Positions 16,749-27,017 of a stretch of 64,000 bases of DNA are shown here, piece by piece (position 1 is the stretch's first letter; each line of letters opens with the position of its first letter). The notes beneath the pieces were generated by a model that worked only from the letters and a program-made list of their open reading frames with translations, was not told the origin of the DNA and searched no databases. Origin of the DNA: Endoryza sp044226045 (GTDB taxonomy: Bacteria; Bacteroidota; Bacteroidia; Chitinophagales; Chitinophagaceae). The translations under genes and the position numbers were made by a program. The stretch is from NCBI GenBank assembly GCA_044226045.1, contig JBGAHR010000019.1, positions 1-64,000 on the forward strand. Reading direction: 5' to 3'.

Positions 16749-19454
16749 CTAATTCCGAACCTTGTATAAAGGTATGGCGATTTTCAGTATACAACCATTT
16801 CCCGGGCTGGTGATTACATCCGTTTTTCCTCCATAGTATTCTACCCGGTTGAAGATGTTCGTGAGTCCCAGCCCTTTTCGAACCTGGCCAACATCGAACC
16901 CCTTTCCATTGTCTTTCACCGAGGCTTCTACCATGCTGGAATTTGACTTTAGCCCAATTTCAATAATACTCGCGCCGGAATGCCGGCGGATATTCATCAA
17001 TTGTTCCTGTATGATTCTGAAAATGGTCAGTTGAAGATCAGGATCCAAAGCGATGGTTTCATCCCAATCTCTGGTATTTAGGGTGATACTGTACTGATGG
17101 GTATGATTGATTTTTTCCGCAAAACCGGATATCGCCAATGGCAGACCGATCAATTCGAGTGTAGAAGAATTCAAGTATTGACTGATATCCCGGATCTCAT
17201 TTATGGTATTTTCGATATTCTCTTCTACCTCCTTTAAAAGAGAAACAGAGTTGGCCGGATTTTCTATGGCAATATTCAACAGTAGTTTGCAGGACGATAA
17301 TACCTGGTTTACATTTTCGTGAAGCTCATTCGAAATTTCCTGTCTTTCTTTTTCCTGTGCTTCGATAACTGCTTTCAGGATTTCCCTTTTTCTTTCGAAT
17401 TGCTGGTCATAAATCTGCTGTTGCAGTTGTTTTTCCAGGGTAATATCTTCTATGATGCCTGTGTAAACACTGGAACCATCTTCCGTATAATAGGAAAATG
17501 AAGAAGAAGCGGTATGCCATTTTATCTTCCCGTCGCCACTGATTAAACGGCCTTTAAAATAAAAGGGTTCATTTGTTTTTTGTGAATATTCTAATCTTCT
17601 GATGAGGTCGGGAAGATCATCCGGATGAATATGATGGGGAGCTTCTGCGAATTTTTGGGCGGTGATGCCGAACAATTTTTCAATTACCGGACTCAGGAAC
17701 TTAAACCCATGTGTACCATCCCTCCTGAACACATATTCATACACCGCACCTGGAATATTTTCTGATAGTGACCGAAACTGTTGCTCACTTTTCTGAAGCG
17801 CAATCTCGGCGAATTTTCTTTTCGTCACGTTTCTGCAGGTGATGCAAAGCGCGTTGATTTTGTCGTTGTCGTGAACCGGTTTAAAGGTGAAATCAAGCCA
17901 GATCGTTCCTTCTGACGTATTATATGACTTTTCCAGTTCAAAGATTTCTCCCTCAAAACAGCGTAGCAGCAAGCTTGTTAATGGAATTTCCGGATCCGCC
18001 GGAAGGGCATCGATAATTGAATCACCCGTTGAAAAGTCGCGACCCGACAACAACTTTAGTATTTTTTTACCGGATTCGTTGATGGTATAAATAATGAATT
18101 CTTTATTGATCAGGTAGAATCCTTCGTAAGCCGCGCTCAGGATGGCTTTTTTATTGTGGAGTGCTTCGGCAAGGCTTTCAGTGGCCAACTTTAGTATTTT
18201 TTTACCGGATTCGTTGATGGTATAAATAATGAATTCTTTATTGATCAGGTAGAATCCTTCGTAAGCCGCGCTCAGGATGGCTTTTTTATTGTGGAGTGCT
18301 TCGGCAAGGCTTTCAGTGGCTGTTTTCTGCCGGGTGATATCTGTAAAAGTTGTGGCTATGGCAATCATTCTGCCTTCTTCACTGATTACCGGCTGAGAAT
18401 TGATCAGTATCCAGGTAAGTTCTCCTCCCGGTTTGTGAACACCCATTACAACATTATTTTGCGGCAGACCTGTTTGTATGGTTTTCATGGCAGGGTGTGT
18501 TTCTCCCGGAAAAACACTTCCATCGGCATGAATGGATCGCCATCCGGGATCTAACGAATCCCGCCCGGACATTTGTGCTGCCGTGAGACCCAGTATTTTT
18601 TCTGCTGCCCGGTTGCATTCAAGAATCTCGCCATTCAGATTTTGAACGACTACTCCTTCGTGTAAAGCATCGAGGAAAAGACTATTCTGCCTTCGCAGCT
18701 CCACAATTGCCCGGCCAGCCTCTCTTTCTTTTGTAATATCTCTGTTGACGGCTACATAACCGATCGTGTCTCCCGAATCGGTTGATCGGATAGAAGATAC
18801 TATCGCCTGAAGATAGACTTCTCTACCATCATGTCGGGTGAATATCACATCGCCTTTCCAGATACCCCGATCTCGAACGGTCTGCCTGGCCTCTTCACTG
18901 GAGCTGCGCACATATTGATATTTAAGAAAAGAAGAATCCTTGCCAATAGCGTCCGATGCACTGACTCCATAAATCCTCTCAGCCGCTTTGTTCCAGGACG
19001 TTATGCGAAAGTCGAGGTTTGATGAGATTACAGCATCCGATATATTTTCGATAATTCCCGATTGATGAGAAAGCTGCTGTTCTGTAAGCCGGATAGAACT
19101 GATTTTGGTGCCGGTAAAGCGGATCATCAGGGAAATCTGATCCTGTCCCGGCTCCGCTACAGCCTCCCATCGGAAGTATTGAACAGATCGGTCGGGCAAT
19201 TGCCTACTTAATTCAAAAGAATGTGAGTCTTCCGGCTTTTGCATGCATGCTTTTGCAGCCTGCATAAAAAGATTGGTAAGGCCCTTGTCTGAAGCATTGG
19301 CCGGAAAATCACTCAACCGGTGGGGCCATGTCCCAAAATCACGTAGATACAAATCGTTTGAGTATCGGATTATGAAGTTTTCATCCGTCACGAAACAATA
19401 GAATTCACTCGAATTCATCAAAGGAGTAAGGTAAACCAATCTGTTTTCAACCAT
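16749..19454 (-). CDS. Multi-PAS sensor histidine kinase (HisKA_3 / NarL-type partner)
   Basis: A 901-residue kinase without clear membrane helices, so likely cytosolic. PAS domains lie at roughly 10-110, 130-240, 255-370, 385-540 and 555-670. A HisKA_3-type dimerisation domain follows with the phospho-acceptor His near residue 713 in SNELHENVNQ, then a HATPase_c domain (QEQLMNIRRHSGA N-box variant, DNGKGFD, GLGLTNI) to the end. The C-terminal core resembles the NarX/DegS/LiaS class, whose partners are NarL-type regulators; none is adjacent. Residues 379-468 are an exact 45-residue tandem duplication at the start of the fourth PAS domain. The gene is otherwise intact and in frame. The signal is unknown. 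Confidence 0.9.
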   Translation of the reverse strand: MVENRLVYLTPLMNSSEFYCFVTDENFIIRYSNDLYLRDFGTWPHRLSDFPANASDKGLTNLFMQAAKACMQKPEDSHSFELSRQLPDRSVQYFRWEAVAEPGQDQISLMIRFTGTKISSIRLTEQQLSHQSGIIENISDAVISSNLDFRITSWNKAAERIYGVSASDAIGKDSSFLKYQYVRSSSEEARQTVRDRGIWKGDVIFTRHDGREVYLQAIVSSIRSTDSGDTIGYVAVNRDITKEREAGRAIVELRRQNSLFLDALHEGVVVQNLNGEILECNRAAEKILGLTAAQMSGRDSLDPGWRSIHADGSVFPGETHPAMKTIQTGLPQNNVVMGVHKPGGELTWILINSQPVISEEGRMIAIATTFTDITRQKTATESLAEALHNKKAILSAAYEGFYLINKEFIIYTINESGKKILKLATESLAEALHNKKAILSAAYEGFYLINKEFIIYTINESGKKILKLLSGRDFSTGDSIIDALPADPEIPLTSLLLRCFEGEIFELEKSYNTSEGTIWLDFTFKPVHDNDKINALCITCRNVTKRKFAEIALQKSEQQFRSLSENIPGAVYEYVFRRDGTHGFKFLSPVIEKLFGITAQKFAEAPHHIHPDDLPDLIRRLEYSQKTNEPFYFKGRLISGDGKIKWHTASSSFSYYTEDGSSVYTGIIEDITLEKQLQQQIYDQQFERKREILKAVIEAQEKERQEISNELHENVNQVLSSCKLLLNIAIENPANSVSLLKEVEENIENTINEIRDISQYLNSSTLELIGLPLAISGFAEKINHTHQYSITLNTRDWDETIALDPDLQLTIFRIIQEQLMNIRRHSGASIIEIGLKSNSSMVEASVKDNGKGFDVGQVRKGLGLTNIFNRVEYYGGKTDVITSPGNGCILKIAIPLYKVRN
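18051..18320. repeat. Exact 135-bp tandem duplication inside the histidine kinase gene
   Basis: Bases 18051-18185 and 18186-18320 are identical at every position. The unit is 45 codons, so the frame is kept. It duplicates the linker helix (TESLAEALHNKKAIL) and first strands of a PAS domain (EGFYLINKEFIIYTINESG). Confidence 0.97.
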
Positions 19455-19582
19455 AACCGCACGCTTGACTACTAAAATAGTAAAGTGTACCAGTTTATAG
19501 ATGACTAAACTCAGTTAAGTCAATATAATTTTTCAATTACACAGTGTAATTGAACAACTACAGGGGAAGATGCTTTAAAGAG

Positions 19583-20203
19583 CTATTTGTATTCTTTCAT
19601 GTATTTCCAGTTGCGCGGCTTGCCTTCCGACATCCACTCCAGGGCCTGTTTCAATCGTTTGTTCCTTGTTTCTTCTGTTTTTGCTTCAGTAATCCATTCA
19701 ACATAGTCTTTTTGATTGCTGGGACTGAATTTTTCAAAACAGGTCCAGGCTTTTTTATTTTTTCGAATAGCCGTTATCAGCCAATCCGGAGTAACTATTT
19801 CTTTTTTGGGATGTTTTGCAACTTCTTTGGTTTTTTTAACTCCTTCTTCATTCAATTTCATCGCTTCTTTTAGCCACTTCACTAGTTGTTTGTCGGAGGG
19901 AAGGTCTTTCATCGACGTTATTTTCCCAATATTACCCATCGACCCTTTCGCTTCCTCACTGGTGAGAATAGCCGCATCTTTCATCAGCCCTGCTTTCCAG
20001 AATCCCAGCGAGCAATGATTTTTGAATGCCGCGAATCCACATAATATTCCGTGATATTCGAAACTTGGCATGCCCCATTTGATCGTTTCAACTACTTCCG
20101 GACAGGTTTCATGTATCAACTTGCGGAAATGTTTGAGGACCGGCCTAGCAAACTCAGCTGATTTTTCTATGTATGCATCAACTTTTGCATTCCTGACTGC
20201 CAT
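19583..20203 (-). CDS. YdeI/OmpD-associated (DUF1801 + OmdA) family protein
   Basis: A 206-residue cytosolic protein. The N-terminal DUF1801 half reads ETIKWGMPSFEYHGILCGFAAFKNHCSLGFW. The C-terminal OmdA-type half has VTPDWLITAIRKNKKAWTCFEKFSPSNQKDYVEWITEAKTEETRNKRLKQALEWM, a bacteriocin-protection (YdeI) signature. The molecular function is not established in the family; a link to envelope stress or antimicrobial peptide resistance is reported for YdeI homologues. Single gene between the histidine kinase and polA. The related DUF1801 protein is at 5321-5839. Confidence 0.85.
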   Translation of the reverse strand: MAVRNAKVDAYIEKSAEFARPVLKHFRKLIHETCPEVVETIKWGMPSFEYHGILCGFAAFKNHCSLGFWKAGLMKDAAILTSEEAKGSMGNIGKITSMKDLPSDKQLVKWLKEAMKLNEEGVKKTKEVAKHPKKEIVTPDWLITAIRKNKKAWTCFEKFSPSNQKDYVEWITEAKTEETRNKRLKQALEWMSEGKPRNWKYMKEYK

Positions 20204-20274
20204 CGTTGGCGGTTTTAGGGGATTATCAAATAGATGAGTTTTATTTTACTCCATGATTTCTTGTATTGTACCTC

Positions 20275-23109
20275 TTAGTGTGCCACCAGCCAGTTTTCCC
20301 CTTCGCCACATTCGGCAATAACCGGCACTTCGTTGGGGAGTATCATGGCTTGTTGCATACACTCAACAATAAGTGGCTTTAATTCTTTTACCTCAGATTT
20401 GAGGGCGTCAAAGACCAATTCGTCATGTACCTGCAGCACCATCACGCTTTTCATGTTGGCTTTCTTCATAGCCTGTTGTACTTTCTGCATAGCCAGTTTG
20501 ATCATGTCGGCGGCGGTGCCCTGGATGGGAGAATTGATCGCGTTTCGTTCCGCAAACCCTCTTACCGTAAAATTGCCGGAGTTGATATCGCGCAGCCATC
20601 TTTTTCTGCCCATCAGCGTTTTCACAAAACCATGCTCACGAGCGAAATTGATGGTATCATCCATATACTTCTGAATTCCTGAAAACTGCTTTTTATAGTT
20701 GTCGATGATTTCTTTCGCCTCGGTACGCGTGATGCCGAGATTGTCGGCCAGTCCAAAAGCGCCCTGGCCATAGATGATACCAAAGTTTACACTTTTGGCC
20801 TTGTAACGCATTTCCTTGGTAACATCCTTTTCTGCAACATTGTAAACTTTCGATGCCGTAGCGGTGTGAATGTCGGTCCCTTTGCGGAAAGCCTCACACA
20901 TGTTCGGATCACCGCTTATGGCGGCTACGATACGCAATTCTATTTGAGAATAGTCGGCAGAGAGCAGCACATGTTTGTTGTCGCGCGGAACAAATGCTTT
21001 TCTTATTTCACGGCCTCGCTCTGTTCGGACCGGTATGTTTTGCAGGTTCGGATTATTGCTCGACAATCTTCCAGTAACTGCCACGGCCTGGGCATAAGAG
21101 GTGTGAACCCTTCCGGTTTTTTTGTTGACCATCAATGGCAAAGCATCAACATAAGTTGATTTGAGCTTGGTTAATTCACGAAAAGCGAGAATATCCGCCA
21201 CGATCGGGTTATTGCTGGCCAGTTTTACCAGCACATCTTCACCCGTTGCATATTGACCGGTCTTTGTTTTTTTAGCTTTTGGATCCAACTGCAGTTTTTC
21301 AAACAGCACTTCGCCCAATTGTTTGGGAGAGGCCAGGTTGAAACGTACGCCGGCCTGCTTATAAACACTTTCTTCTGCCGTTTTCGCCTCAGCTTCGAGT
21401 TGCTTGGAGTATTCTTTCAGAAATTCCTCGTCAATACGAATTCCTTCGAATTCCATATCGGTCAGCACTTTTACCAGTGGATTCTCTACTTCATAGAAGA
21501 CTTTTTCAACTTCTTTTTCTTTCAGCAGCGGCAGAAAAACATTTTTGAGCTGCAATGTTATATCGGCATCTTCTGCCGCGTAATCTTTAATCTTTTCCAA
21601 CTCCACATCGCGCATATTGCCCTGGGTCTTTCCTTTTTTACCGATCAGTTCGTCAATATGAATCGGTTCATAACCGAGATATTGAGCGCTGAGCAGGTCC
21701 ATTCCTCTTTTCCCATCGGGTTCAATTACATAGTGCGCCAGCATGGTATCGAATATCTCGCCTTTGAGTTCAAGACCATACCATTTCAGGATCAGCATAT
21801 CATATTTGAGGTTCTGACCGATCCATAGCTTTTTTTCATCGTTGAATACCGGTTCAAAGAACTGAAGAATTCTTTTGGTTTCTTTTTGGTCGGCAGGAAC
21901 CGGAACATAATAAGCCTCGCCCGGTTTCCAGGAAAAACTCATGCCTACCATCTCGGCATCATTCGCATCCAGTCCGGTAGTTTCTGTGTCGAAGCAGATT
22001 TCTTTCTGTTTGGAGAGGGTAGCAACGAACTTTTTGATAGCGTCATCTCCAACTATGGCAGAATAAGTATGTGCGGATGAGGCTATTGTTTTAATCGGTC
22101 CGCCTGGTTCTACTTCTGCAGGTTCTGGTCCGTCATCGGGAGCCGGTGTTTCGATGGCATTGCCAAACAGATCGGTTTGCACACCCTGCGGAACTTCTTT
22201 TTCAATATTCGACTTTTTTGCAGCGGGGAGAGGGAGCGCTTCGCCGAGCAGTCTTTGGCCCAGCGTTCGAAACTCGAGCTCTGCGAATACTTCTTTCAAG
22301 GCTTCCTTATTCCATTCTTTCACCCGAAAATCCTCTTCATGAAACTGTACCGGAACATTGGTAATAATCGTGGCAAGTTTTTTACTCATCACTGCCAGTT
22401 CTTTTCCTTTCCTGACTTTTTCGCCCAATGCTCCTTTGATGTTATCGGCATTGGCTAACACATTTTCCAGCGTATGATATTCCGCGAGCAGTTTGGCTGC
22501 GGTTTTCTCTCCTACACCGGGAATTCCCGGAATATTATCAACTGCATCGCCCATGAGTCCCAACACATCAATAACCTGGTCTACGCTTTTGATGTTCCAT
22601 TTCGCACAAACCTCTGCGGGCCCCATAATCTCTACATCACCACCCTGGTAACCGGGTTTGTAGATCTTTACCTGGTCGGTAACCAGTTGACCGTAATCTT
22701 TATCGGGAGTAACCATGTACACTTCATAGCCGGCCTTGGCAGCCTGTATCGACAAAGTGCCGATTACATCGTCAGCTTCATAGCCATCGAGCTCCATGAC
22801 GGGAATATTGAAAGCCTGGATCAGTTTTTTGATATCCGGAAGTGCGATGATCAGATCTTCGGGTGCCTCCTGGCGATTGGCCTTGTAATCGGTGAAATCG
22901 GTGTGACGTTCGGTTGGCGCGGCGGTATCAAAACAGACCGCCATATGTGAGGGCTTTTGATTATTTAACAGATCGATGAGCGTATTGGTGAATCCAAACT
23001 GGGCATTGGTATTTTTTCCTTTGGAGGTAATTCTGGGGTTACGAATCAAAGCATAATAGGCCCGGAAAACAAGCGCCATCGCGTCCAATAAAAATAGTTT
23101 CTTACTCAT
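20275..23109 (-). CDS. polA: DNA polymerase I
   Basis: A 944-residue three-domain enzyme for Okazaki-fragment maturation and repair synthesis. The 5' nuclease domain fills about residues 1-300 (LLDAMALVFRAYYA, ELDGYEADDVIGTL, GDAVDNIPGIPGVGEKTAAKLL). The 3'-5' exonuclease domain is intact, with FDTETTGLD and YAAEDADIT supplying the metal-binding acidic residues, so proofreading is expected. The polymerase domain has motif A SADYSQIELRIVAAISGD, motif B RYKAKSVNFGIIYGQGAFGLA and motif C LQVHDELVFD. It is full length. A TACCTTAG box sits just before the start and may be its promoter. Confidence 0.97.
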   Translation of the reverse strand: MSKKLFLLDAMALVFRAYYALIRNPRITSKGKNTNAQFGFTNTLIDLLNNQKPSHMAVCFDTAAPTERHTDFTDYKANRQEAPEDLIIALPDIKKLIQAFNIPVMELDGYEADDVIGTLSIQAAKAGYEVYMVTPDKDYGQLVTDQVKIYKPGYQGGDVEIMGPAEVCAKWNIKSVDQVIDVLGLMGDAVDNIPGIPGVGEKTAAKLLAEYHTLENVLANADNIKGALGEKVRKGKELAVMSKKLATIITNVPVQFHEEDFRVKEWNKEALKEVFAELEFRTLGQRLLGEALPLPAAKKSNIEKEVPQGVQTDLFGNAIETPAPDDGPEPAEVEPGGPIKTIASSAHTYSAIVGDDAIKKFVATLSKQKEICFDTETTGLDANDAEMVGMSFSWKPGEAYYVPVPADQKETKRILQFFEPVFNDEKKLWIGQNLKYDMLILKWYGLELKGEIFDTMLAHYVIEPDGKRGMDLLSAQYLGYEPIHIDELIGKKGKTQGNMRDVELEKIKDYAAEDADITLQLKNVFLPLLKEKEVEKVFYEVENPLVKVLTDMEFEGIRIDEEFLKEYSKQLEAEAKTAEESVYKQAGVRFNLASPKQLGEVLFEKLQLDPKAKKTKTGQYATGEDVLVKLASNNPIVADILAFRELTKLKSTYVDALPLMVNKKTGRVHTSYAQAVAVTGRLSSNNPNLQNIPVRTERGREIRKAFVPRDNKHVLLSADYSQIELRIVAAISGDPNMCEAFRKGTDIHTATASKVYNVAEKDVTKEMRYKAKSVNFGIIYGQGAFGLADNLGITRTEAKEIIDNYKKQFSGIQKYMDDTINFAREHGFVKTLMGRKRWLRDINSGNFTVRGFAERNAINSPIQGTAADMIKLAMQKVQQAMKKANMKSVMVLQVHDELVFDALKSEVKELKPLIVECMQQAMILPNEVPVIAECGEGENWLVAH

Positions 23110-23158
23110 ACAACTAAGGTAGTAAAGTTTTGAGCAAAGAAACGATAGTTACCGCACG

Positions 23159-26100
23159 CTATTCAATGAAAACGAAAGCGGCCCAGTAATAAGGACTGTA
23201 TTTATTTCGCAATGACTGCTGAGCCAGTAGAAAGGCTTTACGTGCGTCCAACCCCGACAGATAACCACGGTAGAATTCTGCCATCAGCTCGGAGGTTTCT
23301 TTATCCGGCACCTGCCATAGACTTACAATCATCTTCGATACCCCTGCCATTTTAAAAGCCCTTTGAAAGCCGAAAACACCTTCTGCCCCTTCGATGTCTC
23401 CCAGCGCGGTTTCACAAGCGCTGATGACTACCAGGTCTGTACGGGACAGATCTAACTGAGAAATTTCATAGGCAGTCAGTATCGCGTAAGGATTCATGTA
23501 ATTACCGGAGAGGTTGGCTCCGGCAAGCACCAGGCCGCAACGTAACATGGGGTCGGCCAATTTTGAATCGGAAATTCTTCCATCGCTTCTGTTCAGTTCA
23601 TCCTTTTGAAAAAATCCATGTGTGGCAATGTGGAGTACGGAAGGCGCTTTTTGGGAAGCACTGATCAAATTCTGTTTCGACGCAGAATCACCGCTGAGCC
23701 TGTTGATCGAAATGCCCGCAGCAGACATCTGACTTTCAATATTGCTGATTTCAGCCAATGTACCGGGCAGGTTTTTCCAGGGGCTACCCTGGGCGTAAGT
23801 AGGAATGGGGATAGAAACGCTGGCATTGCTGTCCGCTTCTTTCAGGGAAACAGATCTGTCATAATTGATCCCTCCAATCAAAAGCGCAGACGATAGTGAA
23901 GATTTTTTCGAAGCTGCACTATCCATCACCCGGTTGATTATGGATGTATATTCTCTTAATTCGGACTGGTCAATCAGGTAGCTTCCTTTTTTATCCGACA
24001 GAGCCACAAAGGAAACCCGGTTTAACAGGCCGATGGGGGCAAAAGAGATAATCTTCTTGCCATTGGTGAATTTTTCCAAAGGCGACCAGATTAATTGATA
24101 GAGACTATCTCCTTTGAAGCCGACTGGTTTTGCTCCTTCTTTTGCCCCGCGATACAGATTGGCTGCGTAGGAGCCGGATTCAACAGGCGACAATAGTTGT
24201 TGTAGAGCAAGCTCCTCACATATCGGAACAAACTGCGGCATACTGTCTTTCTTTGTCACCACAAAAGCCGCATATTTGAAAGAATCTGTCTTAAAATCCC
24301 TGAAGCGAACGAATTCAATTGCCACCTCGTTTTCGTCGAGCCGTGACTGCAATTCTGCAAAGCCGGTATTTTTACCCGCCCAGCTTTTTCTGAATTCTGC
24401 AGACAGGGCGGCAATCCTTTTTTCTGTCTGATCAATGGAATTAGCGAGGCTATCGGTTGAATATTTTCTATCTTTTACTTCGACAGACAATGCTTCGGCA
24501 TACAGATTTTTATCAGCCTGCCATTTATTTAGCAATCGCTGAATATTTTCATCGCCATTTTTTCTGAGCGATTCAATAGTCTTAATGTCATCATTCAGGA
24601 TGAATCCCTTGTTCACTATTTGTTGATTGAAAGCCGCTATGCTGTATTTTTTAGTAGGGGCCGGATCCAGCTCCAGGATGGCAGGCACCAGGTTAAAGCT
24701 TTCCTGTATTCGTTGATACCAGTATAATTTCTCCCGGTTGTTCTGGGACTCGAAGTTTAACCGGAGCATTTGCAGCAATTTCTGGGTGGCCGTGAGTGAA
24801 CCGAGTTCTGCGGCGGCGAATTGACCGTTCTTTGCCAGCAGCCTGGACAGGAGCAGGCTGGCATTGATATACAAATTGTTTTGCTGTCCCATCAAAGGCC
24901 AGATAATGGAGATGGATTTTTTAAGATCCACAAATGATAGTGATTCATCGCCGGAACGGAAATAAGCGACGGCTCTGCCAAAAAGGGATGTAGCCATTTC
25001 TATGGAAGAGTCCAGCTCGTTTTTCTGCTGAATCTCTATCGCATTTGAGAAAAGCATGATGGCAGCTGTATATTTCTGCTGATCCATGAAAGACCAGGCC
25101 AATGTGTTTTTGATAACGGAAGTCGTTTTTGTATTATCATCCAGGCTCATCAGTCTTTCTCCGGTGGCTGATTGTAATAGAGAATCAGCTTCTTTTTGAT
25201 AGCCCAGATTTTGAAGAACCGTGTATAAATTGAGAAAGGGATTAGCCATTTTTACATAGTCCGTATCATAGAGTTGTATTCCGAGTGAATAGCATTTCCG
25301 GTAGTAGGGGAGTGATGATTGAAAATCCAGTTTCGCATCATAGTACAATCCCATTGCTTCGAGTGCATTCAGGTACTCTTCAGAAGGGTCACCAGACTGC
25401 TCAAAGAATTGCAAGGCATCGCGAATCAACGGTTCTGCCTTATTGATATTTCCGGTCATCAAATAACAAATGCCCAGGTTCCTTGCTACTGCTGCGTATT
25501 CCGCCTGTTGGGAGCGTTGTTTAAAAATGGCAGCGCTGCTGCCCAGCGATTCGATAGCATACTGGTACCGGTCAATATTCATCAGGTTGTAGCCTTTGTC
25601 CCGATATAATTCAGCGATTTCTTTCGAAGACGGCTGGTATAACGTCTGCGCGATTTTGATCAGATCGGTATACAATGAATCGCTTTGTTGCTGTCGTCCG
25701 GTTTGGGCGTAACCAACTGCCAGGTCTCTTTCCAATAGGAAATAGGCTGTTGATTGTTTCTGATGGACCCGCTCGTAGATGGGAAGCAATTTTTCTATTA
25801 ATTGAATCGCCTCGGTTTTCTTTTCATTTTTGATATATGCACGGCTGAGATTATAGAACTGATCCGCTAATTGAAGGCTGTCTGTGTGTAATTGTTGCAG
25901 GCTGATATCAATCGATTCTTTCAGATTAGGTTCGGCGCTTTTTGAATCATTTACATTGATCTGACAAAATCCAAGCGCATGAAGGGTGAAGGCCCGATCT
26001 TCAGCCGATGTATTTTTATCCGTCTTTTGATAAGCTACTACTTTACGGTAGAGTTCAATTGCTTTTGCATATTGGTTTTGCACCCGGTAAGCATCTGCCA

Positions 26101-26947
26101 GCGGGGAAATAATTTCTATATAATTTTTTGTGTTTTCCTGATTGGCTCTTTTCGAAATGGTACTGGCTTCTTCGAGAAACTTAATAGACTCCGGGTAGTT
26201 TTCTTCATAGGAATAAGTCAGTCCCAGGTATTTCAGGAAGTAAAGGTAGTTTTCCGGTTGATCGCTATACAATAAACGCGACAAGGCGAGGCCACGGCTA
26301 AAGTACATACGCGCCTTTTCGAATTGACTCTTTGAGTATTGAATGATGCCGGCATAGCGATAAGCAAGTTCAAGATCTGTTGAATCACTGTATTTTTTGA
26401 GAGATTTTTGAAAATAGCCAATGGCATCTTCCAGGAAAATATTTGCGGAATCTGCTTTTTTTGTTTCATATAATACCATGCCGAACTGAACCTCTTTTGA
26501 GAAATAAAAGGGCTCCCTGGCCAGTTCCGTGCCCTGGAGAACGGTGATAAACTGCAGAAGTGGTAAATAGGCCTTTGAATAATGTCTTGTCTTGATAGCG
26601 CAATCTGTAAAGGCGGCCATGATCATCAACCAGTCGTCGGGATTGGGTGATTGTTGAGAGAGGATCAGGTTATAAGCTCTTTCAAAATAGGGTTCCCCTT
26701 TTTCATAGAGCCTTTGAAAATAATAGACTGAACCAATATTAAAAACAGCTATCAGGTAGGCCGAGTTGTTTTTACCGGCAATACTGGCAATCAGTGTTTC
26801 GGCTTTGAAAGCATGAACCAGTGCTTTATCGTACTGTCCCTGCTGGCAATATTCGACTGTTACCCGGTTAATAGAATCCAGGTTCTGCGCCATAGCCGCA
26901 TTACTACAGTATAAGGTAGCCAGGATGATCAGCAGGGGGGTTCGCAT
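23159..26947 (-). CDS. Secreted TPR-CHAT protein (caspase-like peptidase fold)
   Basis: A 1262-residue protein starting at MRTPLLIILATLY, a signal peptide ending NAAMAQ; the in-frame start 45 bp upstream would bury the signal. About 700 residues of tetratricopeptide repeats follow (for example AIELYRKVVAYQ, ALSRLLYSD, PYYRKCYSLGIQLYD), then a spacer. The C-terminal CHAT domain has a complete caspase-like dyad: His near 1107 in HIATHGFF and Cys near 1177 in VISACETALGD. It ends with GVSKMIVSLWQVPD and YYWAAFVFIE. CHAT domains are clan-CD peptidases; TPRs usually bind a partner. The export signal places it in the periplasm or on the surface. The target is unknown. Confidence 0.9.
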   Translation of the reverse strand: MRTPLLIILATLYCSNAAMAQNLDSINRVTVEYCQQGQYDKALVHAFKAETLIASIAGKNNSAYLIAVFNIGSVYYFQRLYEKGEPYFERAYNLILSQQSPNPDDWLMIMAAFTDCAIKTRHYSKAYLPLLQFITVLQGTELAREPFYFSKEVQFGMVLYETKKADSANIFLEDAIGYFQKSLKKYSDSTDLELAYRYAGIIQYSKSQFEKARMYFSRGLALSRLLYSDQPENYLYFLKYLGLTYSYEENYPESIKFLEEASTISKRANQENTKNYIEIISPLADAYRVQNQYAKAIELYRKVVAYQKTDKNTSAEDRAFTLHALGFCQINVNDSKSAEPNLKESIDISLQQLHTDSLQLADQFYNLSRAYIKNEKKTEAIQLIEKLLPIYERVHQKQSTAYFLLERDLAVGYAQTGRQQQSDSLYTDLIKIAQTLYQPSSKEIAELYRDKGYNLMNIDRYQYAIESLGSSAAIFKQRSQQAEYAAVARNLGICYLMTGNINKAEPLIRDALQFFEQSGDPSEEYLNALEAMGLYYDAKLDFQSSLPYYRKCYSLGIQLYDTDYVKMANPFLNLYTVLQNLGYQKEADSLLQSATGERLMSLDDNTKTTSVIKNTLAWSFMDQQKYTAAIMLFSNAIEIQQKNELDSSIEMATSLFGRAVAYFRSGDESLSFVDLKKSISIIWPLMGQQNNLYINASLLLSRLLAKNGQFAAAELGSLTATQKLLQMLRLNFESQNNREKLYWYQRIQESFNLVPAILELDPAPTKKYSIAAFNQQIVNKGFILNDDIKTIESLRKNGDENIQRLLNKWQADKNLYAEALSVEVKDRKYSTDSLANSIDQTEKRIAALSAEFRKSWAGKNTGFAELQSRLDENEVAIEFVRFRDFKTDSFKYAAFVVTKKDSMPQFVPICEELALQQLLSPVESGSYAANLYRGAKEGAKPVGFKGDSLYQLIWSPLEKFTNGKKIISFAPIGLLNRVSFVALSDKKGSYLIDQSELREYTSIINRVMDSAASKKSSLSSALLIGGINYDRSVSLKEADSNASVSIPIPTYAQGSPWKNLPGTLAEISNIESQMSAAGISINRLSGDSASKQNLISASQKAPSVLHIATHGFFQKDELNRSDGRISDSKLADPMLRCGLVLAGANLSGNYMNPYAILTAYEISQLDLSRTDLVVISACETALGDIEGAEGVFGFQRAFKMAGVSKMIVSLWQVPDKETSELMAEFYRGYLSGLDARKAFLLAQQSLRNKYSPYYWAAFVFIE

Positions 26948-27017
26948 TCCTGGATATTTTATGGAAGGTAACCAGAAGATAGAAGCCGCCAAATACCTGC
27001 TGAGCGGTATTTTGTAC

